Positions 1-9,485 of a stretch of DNA of 64,000 nucleotides are shown piece by piece. The stretch is from the NCBI RefSeq assembly GCF_018917865.1, contig NZ_JAHLPM010000009.1, positions 124,001 through 188,000 on the forward strand, read 5' to 3'. Numbering within the stretch: the first letter of the stretch is position 1; each line of letters begins with the position of its first letter. The notes below the pieces were generated by a model that was given only the letters and a program-made list of their open reading frames with translations, searched no databases and was not told where the DNA came from. A program made the translations under genes and the position numbers. This DNA comes from Tissierella simiarum (GTDB taxonomy: Bacteria > Bacillota > Clostridia > Tissierellales > Tissierellaceae).

Positions 1-142
1 TGCTGTCCATTATAGAATGAACTAAAACATCTGCATCAGAATGTCCTAAAAGTCCTTTCTCATAAGGAATATCCAATCCACCAATGGTTAATTTTCTTCC
101 CTCTACTAATTGATGAACATCGTATCCAAATCCAATTCTCAT
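1..142 (-). CDS. ispF: 2-C-methyl-D-erythritol 2,4-cyclodiphosphate synthase, 5' part only
   Basis: This is the first 47 codons of IspF, cut by the left edge of the window. The enzyme converts CDP-methylerythritol phosphate to the cyclic diphosphate in the MEP isoprenoid pathway. The reverse strand starts [12 protein letters not shown], where the Asp-x-His pair (D8, H10) is the family's metal-binding motif. It continues with [20 protein letters not shown], where HSDADV is the second conserved metal and substrate motif. The ATG at 140-142 lies 10 bases past the ispD stop, so the two genes form an ispD-ispF unit, as in many Firmicutes. Only the 3' part is missing; nothing suggests damage. Confidence 0.93.
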   Translation of the reverse strand, partial: MRIGFGYDVHQLVEGRKLTIGGLDIPYEKGLLGHSDADVLVHSIMDS

Positions 143-152
143 TTCAATCATC

Positions 153-893
153 CTATCTACCTTGAAATACAAACTCTCTTCTTTTATATATTATATCCTT
201 ATCTTTTAACATTGACTCTGCTACTATTAAATCTTCTGGCGTAGTAATCTTTATATTTTCGTAGCTTCCCATAACCATTTTTACTTCATAGCCTAATCTT
301 TCAACTATAGAACTATCATCAGTACCAACAAAATTATCTTCTATAGCTTTTTGATAACCATTTATAATAATATGATGCCAAAAACATTGAGGAGTTTGAG
401 CTGCCCATATTAAGCTTCTTTGAGGTGTATTTTCAATAGCTTTATTTTCTCCTACTACTTTTATTGTATCCTTTACTGGGACCCCAACAACACAAGCTCC
501 ATTTTCTACTACACCTTTGATACCATCCACTATATTTTCAACTTTTACAAAAGGTCTAGCACCATCATGAATTAGTACAATATTAGACTTTTCATTTAAA
601 GCTAAAATACCATTATATACTGAGTCTTGTCTTTCTCTGCCACCTCTTATAATATTAACTACTTTCTTAAATCCATATCTTTTCACTATTTCTTTCTTAC
701 AATAGTCAATTTCTTCTTCCTTGGCAACTACAATAATCTCGTCTATATATCTACATTTTTCAAATCTTTCTATAGTGTGAGCTAAAATCGGTTTATTATT
801 TATGGATATAAATTGCTTATTGATCTTACTTCCCATTCTATTACTCATTCCTGCTGCAGCAATAACTACGGATACATAGTAATTTTTATACAT
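153..893 (-). CDS. ispD: 2-C-methyl-D-erythritol 4-phosphate cytidylyltransferase
   Basis: IspD transfers CMP from CTP to methylerythritol 4-phosphate, the third step of the MEP pathway. The N-terminus carries the nucleotide-binding signature [17 protein letters not shown] with its conserved Arg and Lys. The inner motif HDGARPFV and the later TPQ and TDDSS segments also fit the family. Length is about 246 residues, normal for IspD. I place the start at the ATG at 891-893, because AGAGGTG sits about 6 bases before it; the upstream in-frame GTG at 900-902 overlaps that ribosome binding site. It is followed directly by ispF. Confidence 0.95.
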   Translation of the reverse strand: MYKNYYVSVVIAAAGMSNRMGSKINKQFISINNKPILAHTIERFEKCRYIDEIIVVAKEEEIDYCKKEIVKRYGFKKVVNIIRGGRERQDSVYNGILALNEKSNIVLIHDGARPFVKVENIVDGIKGVVENGACVVGVPVKDTIKVVGENKAIENTPQRSLIWAAQTPQCFWHHIIINGYQKAIEDNFVGTDDSSIVERLGYEVKMVMGSYENIKITTPEDLIVAESMLKDKDIIYKRREFVFQGR

Positions 894-912
894 TTTTTTC
901 ACCTCTTAGTGT

Positions 913-944
913 ATTATAGCATATTAAAATTAAACATAGAACAA
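913..944 (-). promoter_or_regulatory. candidate extended -10 promoter for ispD-ispF
   Basis: The reverse strand has TGCTATAAT, a perfect -10 with an extended TG, about 20 bases after a weak -35 TTGTTC. The spacer is long, so the extended -10 would have to do most of the work. The predicted leader is very short and ends at the ispD ribosome binding site. It lies just downstream of the terminator of the preceding gene, which supports a separate promoter. Confidence 0.4.
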
Positions 945-967
945 TTTACTTATATAATATCCAAAAA

Positions 968-1011
968 ATAAAAAAAGGATTCAAAAATATAGGACCCAAA
1001 TGGGTCCTATA
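968..1011 (-). terminator. intrinsic terminator after the PIN/TRAM gene
   Basis: The reverse strand forms a 10-bp stem TATAGGACCC with GGGTCCTATA around a 4-base loop (988-1011). It is followed by TTTTTGAATCCTTTTTTT. The stop codon of the upstream gene lies within the hairpin. Confidence 0.85.
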
Positions 1012-2101
1012 CTGCTCTATCTACTATAGATTTTGGCTTAGCAAATATCATTCTTCCTGCAGAAGTTTGAAGTACACTAGTTACTAAAACTTCAATAGTC
1101 TCGCCAATATATTTTTTTCCACCTTCTACTACTATCATAGTTCCATCATCTAAATAAGCTAATCCTTGACCAGACTCTTTACCATCTTTTATCACTTGTA
1201 CTATCATTTCTTCTCCAGGTAAAACTATTGGTTTTACTGCATTTGCTAGATCATTTATGTTTAACACGTCTATTCCTTGAACTTCTGCTACTTTATTTAA
1301 ATTATAATCATTGGTTATTATTTTACCCTTTAGCTGTTGAGTTAGCTTTAGTAGTTTCGAATCTACTTCTTGAACATCTTCAAATTTCTTATCATGAATT
1401 ATTACTTCAATATCCAATTCTTTTTGAATCTTATTTAATATATCCAGCCCTCTTCTTCCTCTATTTCTCTTTAGAGCATCTGAAGAGTCAGCTATATGTT
1501 GTACTTCTTCCAATACAAATTCAGGAATTATAAGTGGTCCTTCTATAAAACCAGTTTTACAAATATCTGCAATTCTTCCATCAATTATTACACTAGTATC
1601 TAATATTTTAGGACAAGATTTCCAGTTTCCTTTTATTTTATCTTTAGAGCTTTTTTTGAAGTTTCCTAATGTAGTAGTAATATCATCTCTTTTTCTAGTA
1701 GGCACTTTAATTCCTAAATATCCAAATACACCATAAAGTAAAATAGATATAGCTACTCCTAAATACGGTATTTCTAAATTGTAAAAGGGTTGACTTAATA
1801 GATAGGCAATTATTAATCCAATAATTAGTCCAACAGATCCTATAGCAATATCATAAGCAGGAAATTTTTGCAGTTCATTTTCCAAAACTTGAACTCCTCT
1901 TCTTCCCCCTTTAATAATCTTAGGCGATAATGAAAAAAATATAATTCCAAATATAAAACTAACTCCTAAATATAATACTAATCCTAGCCACCCTTTACTA
2001 GACATATTGATAATTTCCAAAGCTTTAAGCCCGGCCATAATTCCATATCCAACCAGTAATCCCGCCAGGCCTATTATTCCTCGTAATATTTTATCAATCA
2101 T
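1007..2101 (-). CDS. membrane-anchored PIN/TRAM domain protein (YacL type)
   Basis: Four hydrophobic segments fill roughly the first 140 residues. A PIN-type nuclease domain follows: ILDTSVIIDGRIADI holds the first acidic residues, IIPEFVLEEVQ the next, and TQQLKGKIITNDYNLNKVA the late Asp. A TRAM RNA-binding domain ends the protein (GEEMIVQVIKDGKESGQGLA onwards). This is the order of Bacillus YacL, and the position beside carD and ispD is conserved in Firmicutes. The family is thought to act on RNA, but its substrate is not settled. The start is the ATG at 2099-2101, 7 bases after GGGAGGTG; the earlier in-frame ATG overlaps that site. Confidence 0.9.
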   Translation of the reverse strand: MIDKILRGIIGLAGLLVGYGIMAGLKALEIINMSSKGWLGLVLYLGVSFIFGIIFFSLSPKIIKGGRRGVQVLENELQKFPAYDIAIGSVGLIIGLIIAYLLSQPFYNLEIPYLGVAISILLYGVFGYLGIKVPTRKRDDITTTLGNFKKSSKDKIKGNWKSCPKILDTSVIIDGRIADICKTGFIEGPLIIPEFVLEEVQHIADSSDALKRNRGRRGLDILNKIQKELDIEVIIHDKKFEDVQEVDSKLLKLTQQLKGKIITNDYNLNKVAEVQGIDVLNINDLANAVKPIVLPGEEMIVQVIKDGKESGQGLAYLDDGTMIVVEGGKKYIGETIEVLVTSVLQTSAGRMIFAKPKSIVDRAV

Positions 2102-2178
2102 CAATTCACCTCCCATAGTATATTTATTGCCATTTAAATAAATTATATAACCTAAAATGTGTAATTGCTAGATTTATT

Positions 2179-2667
2179 TTAATCTTCTGTACAATTAATG
2201 GCATCTATAATAGTTTTTTCTGCTTCTTCTAACTCTGAGCCTGTTACTAATACCATTTCAGATATAAGCATTTGCTTAGCACTACTCAACATTTTTCTTT
2301 CTCCAGTAGACAAACCTTTCTCTAAATCTCTCATAGTAAGATTTCTAACTACAGCAGCAATTTCAAATATATCACCACTTTTGATTTTATCCATATTTAT
2401 TCTATATCTTCTGTTCCAATTTTGTGGCATATTAGTTTTGCTTCCCTTTAATATGGTTATTACCCTTTCCATATCTAATGAATCAATTATTTCTCTTATT
2501 CCAACATCACCTACGTTATCTACAGGAACCATAACCTTCATGTCCCCGATAGGCATCCTCATAATATAATATTTCCTTTTTTCTCCTAATATTTCTTTTT
2601 CTTCTATACCCTCAATTATACCAGCTCCATGCATAGGATAAACTACTTTATCACCAATGTTAAACAT
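2179..2667 (-). CDS. carD: CarD/CdnL-family RNA polymerase-binding regulator
   Basis: CarD-type proteins bind the RNA polymerase beta subunit and stabilise open promoter complexes, often at rRNA and other strong promoters. The N-terminus MFNIGDKVVYPMHGAGIIEG is the typical start of the Tudor-like RNAP-interaction domain. The remaining ~100 residues are helical, with an RR..NMDKIKSGD segment that matches the DNA-contact half of the family. Length is 162 residues, as expected. The start is the ATG at 2665-2667, behind GGGAGG; the upstream in-frame ATG overlaps that site. A good promoter precedes it, and the PIN/TRAM gene follows after 77 bases. Confidence 0.93.
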   Translation of the reverse strand: MFNIGDKVVYPMHGAGIIEGIEEKEILGEKRKYYIMRMPIGDMKVMVPVDNVGDVGIREIIDSLDMERVITILKGSKTNMPQNWNRRYRINMDKIKSGDIFEIAAVVRNLTMRDLEKGLSTGERKMLSSAKQMLISEMVLVTGSELEEAEKTIIDAINCTED

Positions 2668-2700
2668 ATGACAACCTCCCATTTAACCATCTTCTTTATT

Positions 2701-2729
2701 ATTATACAATAATAATCTGAGGTTGTAAA
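2701..2729 (-). promoter_or_regulatory. sigma-A-type promoter of carD
   Basis: The reverse strand reads TTTACA, a 17-base spacer, then TATAAT. It lies 34 bases upstream of the carD start codon. The match is one base off consensus at -35 and exact at -10. Confidence 0.75.
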
Positions 2730-2813
2730 GTTTATATTCTATCACAGAAATATTTCGCTTGTCAACTACTTATTTTACATTTTAATTTGGTAAAAAATAA
2801 ATGTTAGAAATAT

Positions 2814-2843
2814 TTGACAACAACTTGTCCTCATAAGTATAAT
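2814..2843 (+). promoter_or_regulatory. near-perfect sigma-A promoter for the gene at 2884
   Basis: TTGACA at 2814-2819, an 18-base spacer and TATAAT at 2838-2843. The -35 lies in a short inverted repeat (GACAACAACTTGTC), which could be an operator. This is one of the strongest promoter matches in the window. Confidence 0.8.
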
Positions 2844-2883
2844 TGAATCATAAATAAATAAACTTTTGACAGGGGTGGAGTGT

Positions 2884-3300
2884 ATGGACAGAAATATTAT
2901 GGATGTGGATAGAGATTCAATTTGTAAAGATTTTCAAAAACAAGTTTCCGAAGTTCTCGTTAGACATCGTAGTGTTCTTGATATAATGACTAAATTAGAC
3001 GAATACAATTCTAGAATTAATAGAGCAGTAGCTAAATCTGTTACTTCTTGTGGATGTATATCTATTAATGCTTCAAAGCAGGATTATAGTAAAGAATCTT
3101 TTGAGGAAATGTTAGATAGTGTGAAAACTCATGTTGAAGGTTCTATCTGTGAAGGATGTAGAGATGTTGTTGAAGAAGAAATGGGTTCTTACGTTTTCTA
3201 CTTAGCAGCTTTATGTAATACTTTAGAGTTAGACTTTTATGAGATTATGTCAAAAGAGTATGACAGAATTAAGACTTTAGGTGTATTTAGTTTAAAATAA
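2884..3300 (+). CDS. conserved clostridial protein of unknown function (MazG-like tail)
   Basis: This 138-residue gene is the only one on the plus strand in the first 15 kb. I recognise it as a small conserved protein often found beside disA and carD in Clostridia, and recall such proteins being annotated as DUF1573-containing, but that name is weakly grounded. Two Cys pairs are visible, SCGCISIN near residue 60 and CEGCRDV near residue 100. The C-terminal YVFYLAALCNTLELDFYEIM resembles the last helices of MazG-like nucleotide pyrophosphohydrolases. I start it at the ATG at 2884, behind AGGGGTGG; the in-frame TTG at 2866 overlaps that site. Function is not known. Confidence 0.8.
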   Translation: MDRNIMDVDRDSICKDFQKQVSEVLVRHRSVLDIMTKLDEYNSRINRAVAKSVTSCGCISINASKQDYSKESFEEMLDSVKTHVEGSICEGCRDVVEEEMGSYVFYLAALCNTLELDFYEIMSKEYDRIKTLGVFSLK

Positions 3301-3392
3301 ATATGAAGTCTTTTTTAAAGGATAATAACCTTAAAAAGTACATTAGGTTATTTATAATTCTTCAAAGCATATAATTTGTTATATGTTATAAG

Positions 3393-3426
3393 AAACAGGC
3401 TAAAGACGTAAATCCTTAGCCTGTTT
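3393..3426. terminator. hairpin at the end of disA, possibly bidirectional
   Basis: AAACAGGCTAA (3393-3403) pairs with TTAGCCTGTTT (3416-3426). On the plus strand the stem is followed by TATTATGGTTTTTT; on the minus strand by CTTATAAC, a poor T-tract. It overlaps the disA stop codon and may end both convergent transcripts. Confidence 0.5.
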
Positions 3427-4500
3427 TATTATGGTTTTTTCAAATAGAGTTTTTTCTTGCTGTTTCCTTAAACCTTCTTTAATAGTCTTAGCTCTTACTT
3501 CACCTATTCCTTCTACTTTACATAAGTCTAATAAAGATGCTTTTAAAATTCCTTGAAGAGACCCAAACATACTTATAGTATTTTCTAATACCCCAAGAGG
3601 AAGTTTTGGTATTTTGCCCATTATCCTATAACCCCTTGGATATATATTTTTATCCAAAGCTGAGATTTCATCATCATAACCTAGTACAAATATCATATTA
3701 GATAAATTTAGTAATTCCTCAGAAGATAATCCACTTATATAATTCCATACTTTCAGATGATCTTTACTATTATCTTTCAAATAATCCTTAACCAAATTAA
3801 CTCTTTCATTTTCTAAACCATCAACTAATTCTCTAACTTGCATATCTAACAACCTGCCCTCAATTCCTAATTCGTAAATATATATGTTGATCTCACATTC
3901 TATTCTACGTACCATTTCCATTCTCTGCATAACTTTAGCTATATCATAAAGAGTTACTAAGTTTTCAAATTCTAAAGTTGTTAAATTATTTATTTCTTCA
4001 TCTAATACAGACTTGTATTTCTCTAAAGTTTGAACTGCTTGGTTGGCATTAGATAAAATCTCACCAATATCTCTTAATATATATTTAAAGTTTGATTTAT
4101 ATAAAGTAATTATGTTTCTTCTTTTAGAAATAGCAACGACCAATTCATTAGTTTGCTTGGCAACTTTTTCTGCTGTTTTATGCCTCGTTCCCGTTTCTTT
4201 CGATACAATTAACTGACATGGATTTAGTTGGGTATTTGCATATAGTATTTTTTTACAATCTTTGCTTATTACAATTGCCCCGTCCATTTTTGCTAATTCA
4301 TAAATGTAAGCTGGAGAATATTCACTATTTATATAAAATCCATCATCAACTAAATTTAAAACTTCTTTACTGTCTCCAATAACTATTAATGCCCCTGTTC
4401 TTGCCCTTAAAATATTATCAAGACCTTCTCTTAGTTCAGTTCCTGGTGCTACTATTCTCAACATTTCAAATAATTTCTCCACATGATTACTATTTTCCAT
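3400..4500 (-). CDS. disA: DNA integrity scanning protein DisA, diadenylate cyclase
   Basis: DisA makes cyclic di-AMP from two ATP and slows on branched DNA, linking genome damage to c-di-AMP signalling. The N-terminal DAC domain has both catalytic motifs: DGA at residues 73-75 and RHKTAE at 106-111, where the usual RHR-A-E form has Lys and Thr changes that still fit. A helical linker follows. The C-terminus holds helix-hairpin-helix DNA-binding segments (LCKVEGIGEVRAKTI). The 366-residue length is typical. The ATG at 4498-4500 follows AGGAGGAG. It is the last gene of the ctsR-mcsA-mcsB-clpC-radA-disA series, 65 bases after radA. Confidence 0.97.
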   Translation of the reverse strand: MENSNHVEKLFEMLRIVAPGTELREGLDNILRARTGALIVIGDSKEVLNLVDDGFYINSEYSPAYIYELAKMDGAIVISKDCKKILYANTQLNPCQLIVSKETGTRHKTAEKVAKQTNELVVAISKRRNIITLYKSNFKYILRDIGEILSNANQAVQTLEKYKSVLDEEINNLTTLEFENLVTLYDIAKVMQRMEMVRRIECEINIYIYELGIEGRLLDMQVRELVDGLENERVNLVKDYLKDNSKDHLKVWNYISGLSSEELLNLSNMIFVLGYDDEISALDKNIYPRGYRIMGKIPKLPLGVLENTISMFGSLQGILKASLLDLCKVEGIGEVRAKTIKEGLRKQQEKTLFEKTIIKQAKDLRL

Positions 4501-4565
4501 ACAACTCCTCCCTAATAGTAGTCTTAATAATATTATTTATATTTATCCATATTTTATGAAATGTT

Positions 4566-5948
4566 TTATACATTAAATAAATTATTAATTACATCTTTTA
4601 AGGTTTCCATTTCTACTATATTTAAATGGCTAGTTTTTATATTCTTTATACTGTTAGGAGCTACATAGACTTTTTTAAAGCCTAATCTATCTAATTCTCT
4701 GACTCTTGACTCAAGGGAAGGAACCTTTTTAAGCTCTCCTGTAAGCCCTACATCTGATATAAAAACGGTATCATTAGGAATACCTTGATTATAAACCGAG
4801 GATACAATACTCATTATAACGGAAAGGTTAGCTGCCTGCTCTTTAAGTTTAATACCACCAGTACTTTTAATTACCACATTTTTGTCATAAAGCTGTATTC
4901 CGCCCCTTTGCTCCAATATAGAAATTAATGTGTTCAATTGTTCTCTTCTTAGACATTCACCTATTCTAGACGGATATGGAGTGAAAGAATGAGAGACTAA
5001 ACTCTCTATTTCTACAATTATAGGTCTTGTTCCTTCTCTAACTACAGTAATGGAACTACCAGCCATAGTATTGCCTTCTTCTCTTTTAGTCATAAAGTAT
5101 TCTGATGGGTTGTCTATGGATATCATTCCTTCATCAGTAATATTAAAAAATCCTAATTCTCCTGTAGAACCATATCTATTCTTAGTAGTCAACAATGTTC
5201 TTAATTCTTCTCCACTTTCTCCTTCAATAATCAATACTGCATCTACTAAATGTTCTAGTGCTCTAACGCCTGCAATTTCATCTTCTTTTGTCATCTGTCC
5301 AACCATTATTATAACTCTAGGTCTAGTATTACTCTTAGCTATTTTTACTAACTCATTAGCACATTCCATAGTTTGAGTAGGAGACCCTGCCCTTGAACTT
5401 GGAAAGGCAGCTAATGTAAAAGTCTGAATACTATCTATTATTATTAAATCTGGATCTACTTCGTCAATATATTCTATTACGTTGTCCATACTGTTGTCAG
5501 ATATTACCCAAACCTTATCGTCAATCTTTTTAATTATTCTATCAGCCCTATTCTTAATTTGACTTTCACTTTCTTCTCCAGATGCATATAAAACTTTATG
5601 TCCCTTTATCGCTAAGTCATTAGCAACTTGAAGCAATAATGTAGATTTCCCTGCCCCAGGTTTTGCTGATAGAATAGTAATTGAATCCTTAACAATCCCT
5701 CCACCCATAACTCTATTGAACTCATTTATACTAGTTATAATTCTATCGCTATTGCTAGACTCAACTTCCGATAACCTTTTAATAGATTTTGTTCGAATAT
5801 TTCCCTTACTCTTTCCCGTCTTTCCTTTTTTGTCTTCTACTATAGCTTCTTCAAGACTACTCCAAGCATTGCATTCGGGACATCTGCCCATCCACTTTAT
5901 GCTTTCATAGCCACATTCTTTGCATATAAAAACAGTTTTATTCTTCAT
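4566..5948 (-). CDS. radA: DNA repair protein RadA
   Basis: RadA is a RecA-like ATPase that drives branch migration during recombination repair. A four-Cys zinc finger opens the protein (CKEC at 9-12, CPEC at 23-26). A Walker A segment AKPGAGKST follows near residue 95; the family usually has GEPGIGKST, so the start of this loop is slightly unusual. The RadA-specific KNRYGSTGE motif is present near residue 255. The C-terminal third is the Lon-protease-like domain (VFISDVGLTGELKKV). Length is 460 residues, normal. The ATG follows AGGAGAG. It sits between clpC and disA as in most Firmicutes. Confidence 0.97.
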   Translation of the reverse strand: MKNKTVFICKECGYESIKWMGRCPECNAWSSLEEAIVEDKKGKTGKSKGNIRTKSIKRLSEVESSNSDRIITSINEFNRVMGGGIVKDSITILSAKPGAGKSTLLLQVANDLAIKGHKVLYASGEESESQIKNRADRIIKKIDDKVWVISDNSMDNVIEYIDEVDPDLIIIDSIQTFTLAAFPSSRAGSPTQTMECANELVKIAKSNTRPRVIIMVGQMTKEDEIAGVRALEHLVDAVLIIEGESGEELRTLLTTKNRYGSTGELGFFNITDEGMISIDNPSEYFMTKREEGNTMAGSSITVVREGTRPIIVEIESLVSHSFTPYPSRIGECLRREQLNTLISILEQRGGIQLYDKNVVIKSTGGIKLKEQAANLSVIMSIVSSVYNQGIPNDTVFISDVGLTGELKKVPSLESRVRELDRLGFKKVYVAPNSIKNIKTSHLNIVEMETLKDVINNLFNV

Positions 5949-5998
5949 AAAATCTCTCCTTTGTTATGAAAACATATATATCCATTATATCAAAATTT

Positions 5999-6022
5999 AA
6001 ACCTGTAGCTTATGCTACAGGT
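5999..6022 (-). terminator. hairpin overlapping the clpC stop codon
   Basis: AACCTGTAGC pairs with GCTACAGGTT across a 4-base loop, with the clpC TAA in the loop. On the minus strand it runs into TTAAATTTTG, a modest T-tract. It may be a partial terminator that reduces radA and disA expression relative to clpC. Confidence 0.6.
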
Positions 6023-8448
6023 TCCTTTTTAAATATTAATTTATCTTCTTCATGTTCCACGAGAATATGATCATTTTTTGAAACATTTCCCCTTAATATT
6101 TCTTCCGCCAACTGATCTTCTATCATTTTTCTAATGGTTCTTTCCAATGGTCTTGCACCATAAACAGGATCAAATCCTTTATTAGAAATATATTCCTTAG
6201 TATCCTCTGAAACTTTAATGTTGATATTTAAGGCTTGAAGACGCTTTTCTAAATCTTTTATCATTATTTCTACAATTTCTTTGACATGTTCTTCTTTTAA
6301 AGAATGGAATACTATAACTTCATCAATTCTATTTAAAAATTCTGGTCTAAAGGTTCTTTTTAACTCTTCAGAAATAGTTTCTTTCATTTTTTCATATTCT
6401 TCTTTAGTTTCTTCTCTTCCAGCAGAAAAACCTAATACATTTTGTTTCTTTATAGATGTGGCTCCTACATTAGAAGTCATAATAATTATTGTATTTTTAA
6501 AATCTACAGTTCTTCCCTTAGAATCCGTTAGTCTTCCATCATCTAAAATTTGAAGTAAAATATTAAATACATCAGGATGAGCTTTTTCTATTTCATCAAA
6601 AAGAATTACTGCATATGGCTTTCTCCTAACAGCTTCCGTTAATTGCCCACCTTCATCATATCCTACATATCCTGGAGGTGATCCTACCAATCTAGACACA
6701 GAATGTTTTTCCATATACTCAGACATATCTATTCTAATCATAGAATCTTCATCTCCAAAAATAGCTTCAGCCAAAGCTTTAGCTAAGTAAGTCTTTCCTA
6801 CTCCTGTTGGTCCTACAAAGATAAAGGTACCCACAGGCTTCTTTGGATCTTTTAAGCCTACTCTAGCCCTTCTAACGGCACTAGATACTGCTTCTACAGC
6901 CTGCTCCTGTCCTATTACTCTTTTATGAAGAGTTTTTTCTAATTCTAAAAGTCTTTGACTTTCTTCAGTAGTCATTTTACTTACAGGAATACCAGTCCAA
7001 GTAGACACTACTTTAGCAATTTCATCATAATTTACAACCATGTTAGAAGTTTGCTTTTCTTGTTCCCATTTAATCTTATTACTTTTTAATTCTTCTTTAA
7101 TTTTTTTCTCCATATCCCTTATCTTAGCAGCCTTCTCATAATCTTGAGTATTTATAGCTTCTTCTTTTTCTTGAGATAGTTCCTCTAACTTTTCTTCTAA
7201 ATCTTTAAGTTCATCAGGGGCTACATAAGACTTTATTCTAATCATAGAAGCAGCTTCATCAATTAAGTCTATAGCTTTATCGGGTAAAAATCTATCAGTA
7301 ATATATCTGTTAGATAATTCTGTTGCTGCTTTAATAGCTTCGTCTGTTATTTTCACTCTATGATGAGCTTCATATTTATCCCTTAATCCTTCTAATATTT
7401 TCACTGTATCTTCCACAGTAGGCTCTTCAACCATTATTGGCTGAAATCTTCTTTCTAATGCAGAATCTTTTTCTATATGCTTTCTATATTCATCGATAGT
7501 TGTAGCTCCAATTACTTGAAGTTCTCCTCTTGCTAATACAGGTTTTAAAATATTAGAAGCATCTATCGCACCTTCTGCAGCACCTGCTCCAACTATAGTA
7601 TGAAGTTCATCAATAAATAAAATTATATCTCCTGCTTCCTTCAGTTCCTTCATTACAGATTTTAATCTTTCTTCAAATTCTCCTCTATATTTAGCTCCAG
7701 CAATCATACTAGGTAAATCTAAGGTAACTACTCTCCTATCTTTAATAATATCCGGTACTTCACCTTCAACAATTTTTTGAGCTAATCCTTCTGCTATAGC
7801 TGTTTTGCCTACACCTGGTTCTCCAATTAAAACAGGATTATTTTTGGTTCTTCTACTTAGAACTTGAATTACTCTTTCAATTTCTTTTGTTCTTCCAATT
7901 ACAGGGTCTATTTTACCTTCAATAGCTAATTTATTTAAATCTCTACCATATTTATCTAGATTAGGAGTATTTTGATTACCACCTTCCATAGCTTGATTAG
8001 ATTTTGGTGTAGTTTCAGTAATCATATTTATAATGCGATTTTCTAACTTATCTATGTCAACTCCTAATTCTTTTAACACTACAATTGCAACACCTTCTCC
8101 TTCAGCCAATAGTCCTAATAGAATATGTTCAGTACCAACATAGTTATGTCCTAAATTTCTTGCTTCAAGAAAACTAAGTTCAAATATTCTTTTTGTTCTA
8201 GGGGTAAATCCTAATATATCGGCTTCATATTCGCCTTGACCGATAGCCTTTGTTACCTGCAATCTAGCATTTTCTATATTTACTCCTAATTCTTTTAAAG
8301 CAATAGCTGCTGCACCTTCTCCTTCAGCCAGTAATCCTAAAAGTAGGTGTTCTGTACCTACGTAATTATGCTTCAATCTTTTAGCCTCTTCTTGTGCTAA
8401 TAGAATGGCTTTTTGTGCTCTTTCAGTAAATCTACCAAACATTGCCAT
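6010..8448 (-). CDS. clpC: ATP-dependent Clp protease ATPase subunit ClpC
   Basis: ClpC is the AAA+ unfoldase that feeds ClpP and, with McsB, degrades arginine-phosphorylated proteins. Two N-terminal Clp repeats are clear ([20 protein letters not shown] and a second [18 protein letters not shown]). The first AAA+ domain has GEPGVGKT, and a UVR-type coiled segment near residues 420-455 (the ClpC M-domain) follows. The second AAA+ domain has GPTGVGKT, and a C-terminal D2-small domain ends it. Length is 812 residues, normal for ClpC. The ATG at 8446-8448 follows GGAGGGAT. It lies 15 bases after mcsB and is expected to be under CtsR control. Confidence 0.98.
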   Translation of the reverse strand: MAMFGRFTERAQKAILLAQEEAKRLKHNYVGTEHLLLGLLAEGEGAAAIALKELGVNIENARLQVTKAIGQGEYEADILGFTPRTKRIFELSFLEARNLGHNYVGTEHILLGLLAEGEGVAIVVLKELGVDIDKLENRIINMITETTPKSNQAMEGGNQNTPNLDKYGRDLNKLAIEGKIDPVIGRTKEIERVIQVLSRRTKNNPVLIGEPGVGKTAIAEGLAQKIVEGEVPDIIKDRRVVTLDLPSMIAGAKYRGEFEERLKSVMKELKEAGDIILFIDELHTIVGAGAAEGAIDASNILKPVLARGELQVIGATTIDEYRKHIEKDSALERRFQPIMVEEPTVEDTVKILEGLRDKYEAHHRVKITDEAIKAATELSNRYITDRFLPDKAIDLIDEAASMIRIKSYVAPDELKDLEEKLEELSQEKEEAINTQDYEKAAKIRDMEKKIKEELKSNKIKWEQEKQTSNMVVNYDEIAKVVSTWTGIPVSKMTTEESQRLLELEKTLHKRVIGQEQAVEAVSSAVRRARVGLKDPKKPVGTFIFVGPTGVGKTYLAKALAEAIFGDEDSMIRIDMSEYMEKHSVSRLVGSPPGYVGYDEGGQLTEAVRRKPYAVILFDEIEKAHPDVFNILLQILDDGRLTDSKGRTVDFKNTIIIMTSNVGATSIKKQNVLGFSAGREETKEEYEKMKETISEELKRTFRPEFLNRIDEVIVFHSLKEEHVKEIVEIMIKDLEKRLQALNINIKVSEDTKEYISNKGFDPVYGARPLERTIRKMIEDQLAEEILRGNVSKNDHILVEHEEDKLIFKKEPVA

Positions 8449-8463
8449 ATTATCCCTCCAAAA

Positions 8464-9480
8464 CTATAAAAAATTTCTTATGAGCTGTGCTCTATTTATA
8501 TCTCTTTCTTCCTTTGTCATTTCTTTATTAAGATTAGCTTGAATGCTAGCAGGTTGTATCTCTACCATCAGTTTCAATATTTCCTTAGAAGCTACATCAT
8601 TAATTATACCCATTTCACAGCCTAATTTTACATTAGATAGATGACCCATAGCTTCTTTTGAAGACATTAACCTACTATGCTTTAATAAGCCAAAGGATCT
8701 AAATATCTTATCTTCCATTTCAACTTTTTTCTTTTCCATTAAATTTTTTCTGATATTCCTCTCCCTGGCTACTACTTGAAATATAACATTGTTTAATTTT
8801 TTAATGATACTTTCTTCTTTTTCTCCTAAAGTCGTTTGATTTGATATTTGAAATAAATGTCCTAAGGTTTCAGATCCTTCTCCATAAATTCCTCTTACTG
8901 TCAATCCAATTTTACTTAAAGCTTCAACTATTGCATTTATATGACCTGTCATAACTAGACAAGGTAAATGAACCATTACAGAAGCTCTAAGTCCTGTACC
9001 TACATTAGTAGGGCATGAAGTCAAGTACCCTAACCTTTCATGAAAAGCATAATCAAGGTTTTCTTCTAATAAATCATCTATTTGAGTGCAAAGCTGCCAT
9101 CCTTCTTCAAAATTTAATCCAGGCATTAACACTTGAATCCTAATATGATCTTCTTCATTAATCATTATAGTTACCTTTTCGTCATTTCTTAAAAGAAAGC
9201 TACTTTTATCTACTTTTTGAACAAGACTTGGACTTATTAAATGTTCTTCAATATACACAAACCTTTCTCTAGGAGTCAAATCATTAATCCTAATGAACCT
9301 ATAATTATCATCACCAGAAATTTTCTTCATTCCATTAAGTATTTCATCTGTTAATTCTTTAGATTCTTCTAGATTAATATATTGAGGAAATTTATAATTT
9401 TCAATATTCCTTGCAACCCTTATTCTTGTACTTACCACAACATCTTCGTCTTTTCTTGGACCTTCTAACCATTTAATCAT
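8464..9480 (-). CDS. mcsB: protein-arginine kinase McsB
   Basis: McsB phosphorylates arginine side chains, marking proteins for ClpC-ClpP and inactivating CtsR in heat stress. It belongs to the phosphagen (guanidino) kinase fold. Visible motifs are the nucleotide-binding STRIRVARN (residues 17-25), the acidic NEEDH loop near 108, and the SCPTNVGTG segment with the active-site Cys at 156. The C-terminal arginine-binding segment RAQLIR is present. Length is 338 residues. I start it at the ATG at 9478-9480, 8 bases after AGGAG; an in-frame ATG at 9484-9486 is too close to that site. The start falls just after the mcsA stop, implying translational coupling. Confidence 0.96.
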   Translation of the reverse strand: MIKWLEGPRKDEDVVVSTRIRVARNIENYKFPQYINLEESKELTDEILNGMKKISGDDNYRFIRINDLTPRERFVYIEEHLISPSLVQKVDKSSFLLRNDEKVTIMINEEDHIRIQVLMPGLNFEEGWQLCTQIDDLLEENLDYAFHERLGYLTSCPTNVGTGLRASVMVHLPCLVMTGHINAIVEALSKIGLTVRGIYGEGSETLGHLFQISNQTTLGEKEESIIKKLNNVIFQVVARERNIRKNLMEKKKVEMEDKIFRSFGLLKHSRLMSSKEAMGHLSNVKLGCEMGIINDVASKEILKLMVEIQPASIQANLNKEMTKEERDINRAQLIRNFL

Positions 9481-9485
9481 ACACA

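Noticed and set aside
48-142. Fused ispD-ispF gene
   Set aside because: ispD ends at its own TAG at 153 and ispF has a separate ATG, so these are two genes.
1228-1533. Plus-strand frame of 101 codons
   Set aside because: It lies entirely within the PIN/TRAM gene on the other strand, is a mirror of that coding sequence, and has no ribosome binding site.
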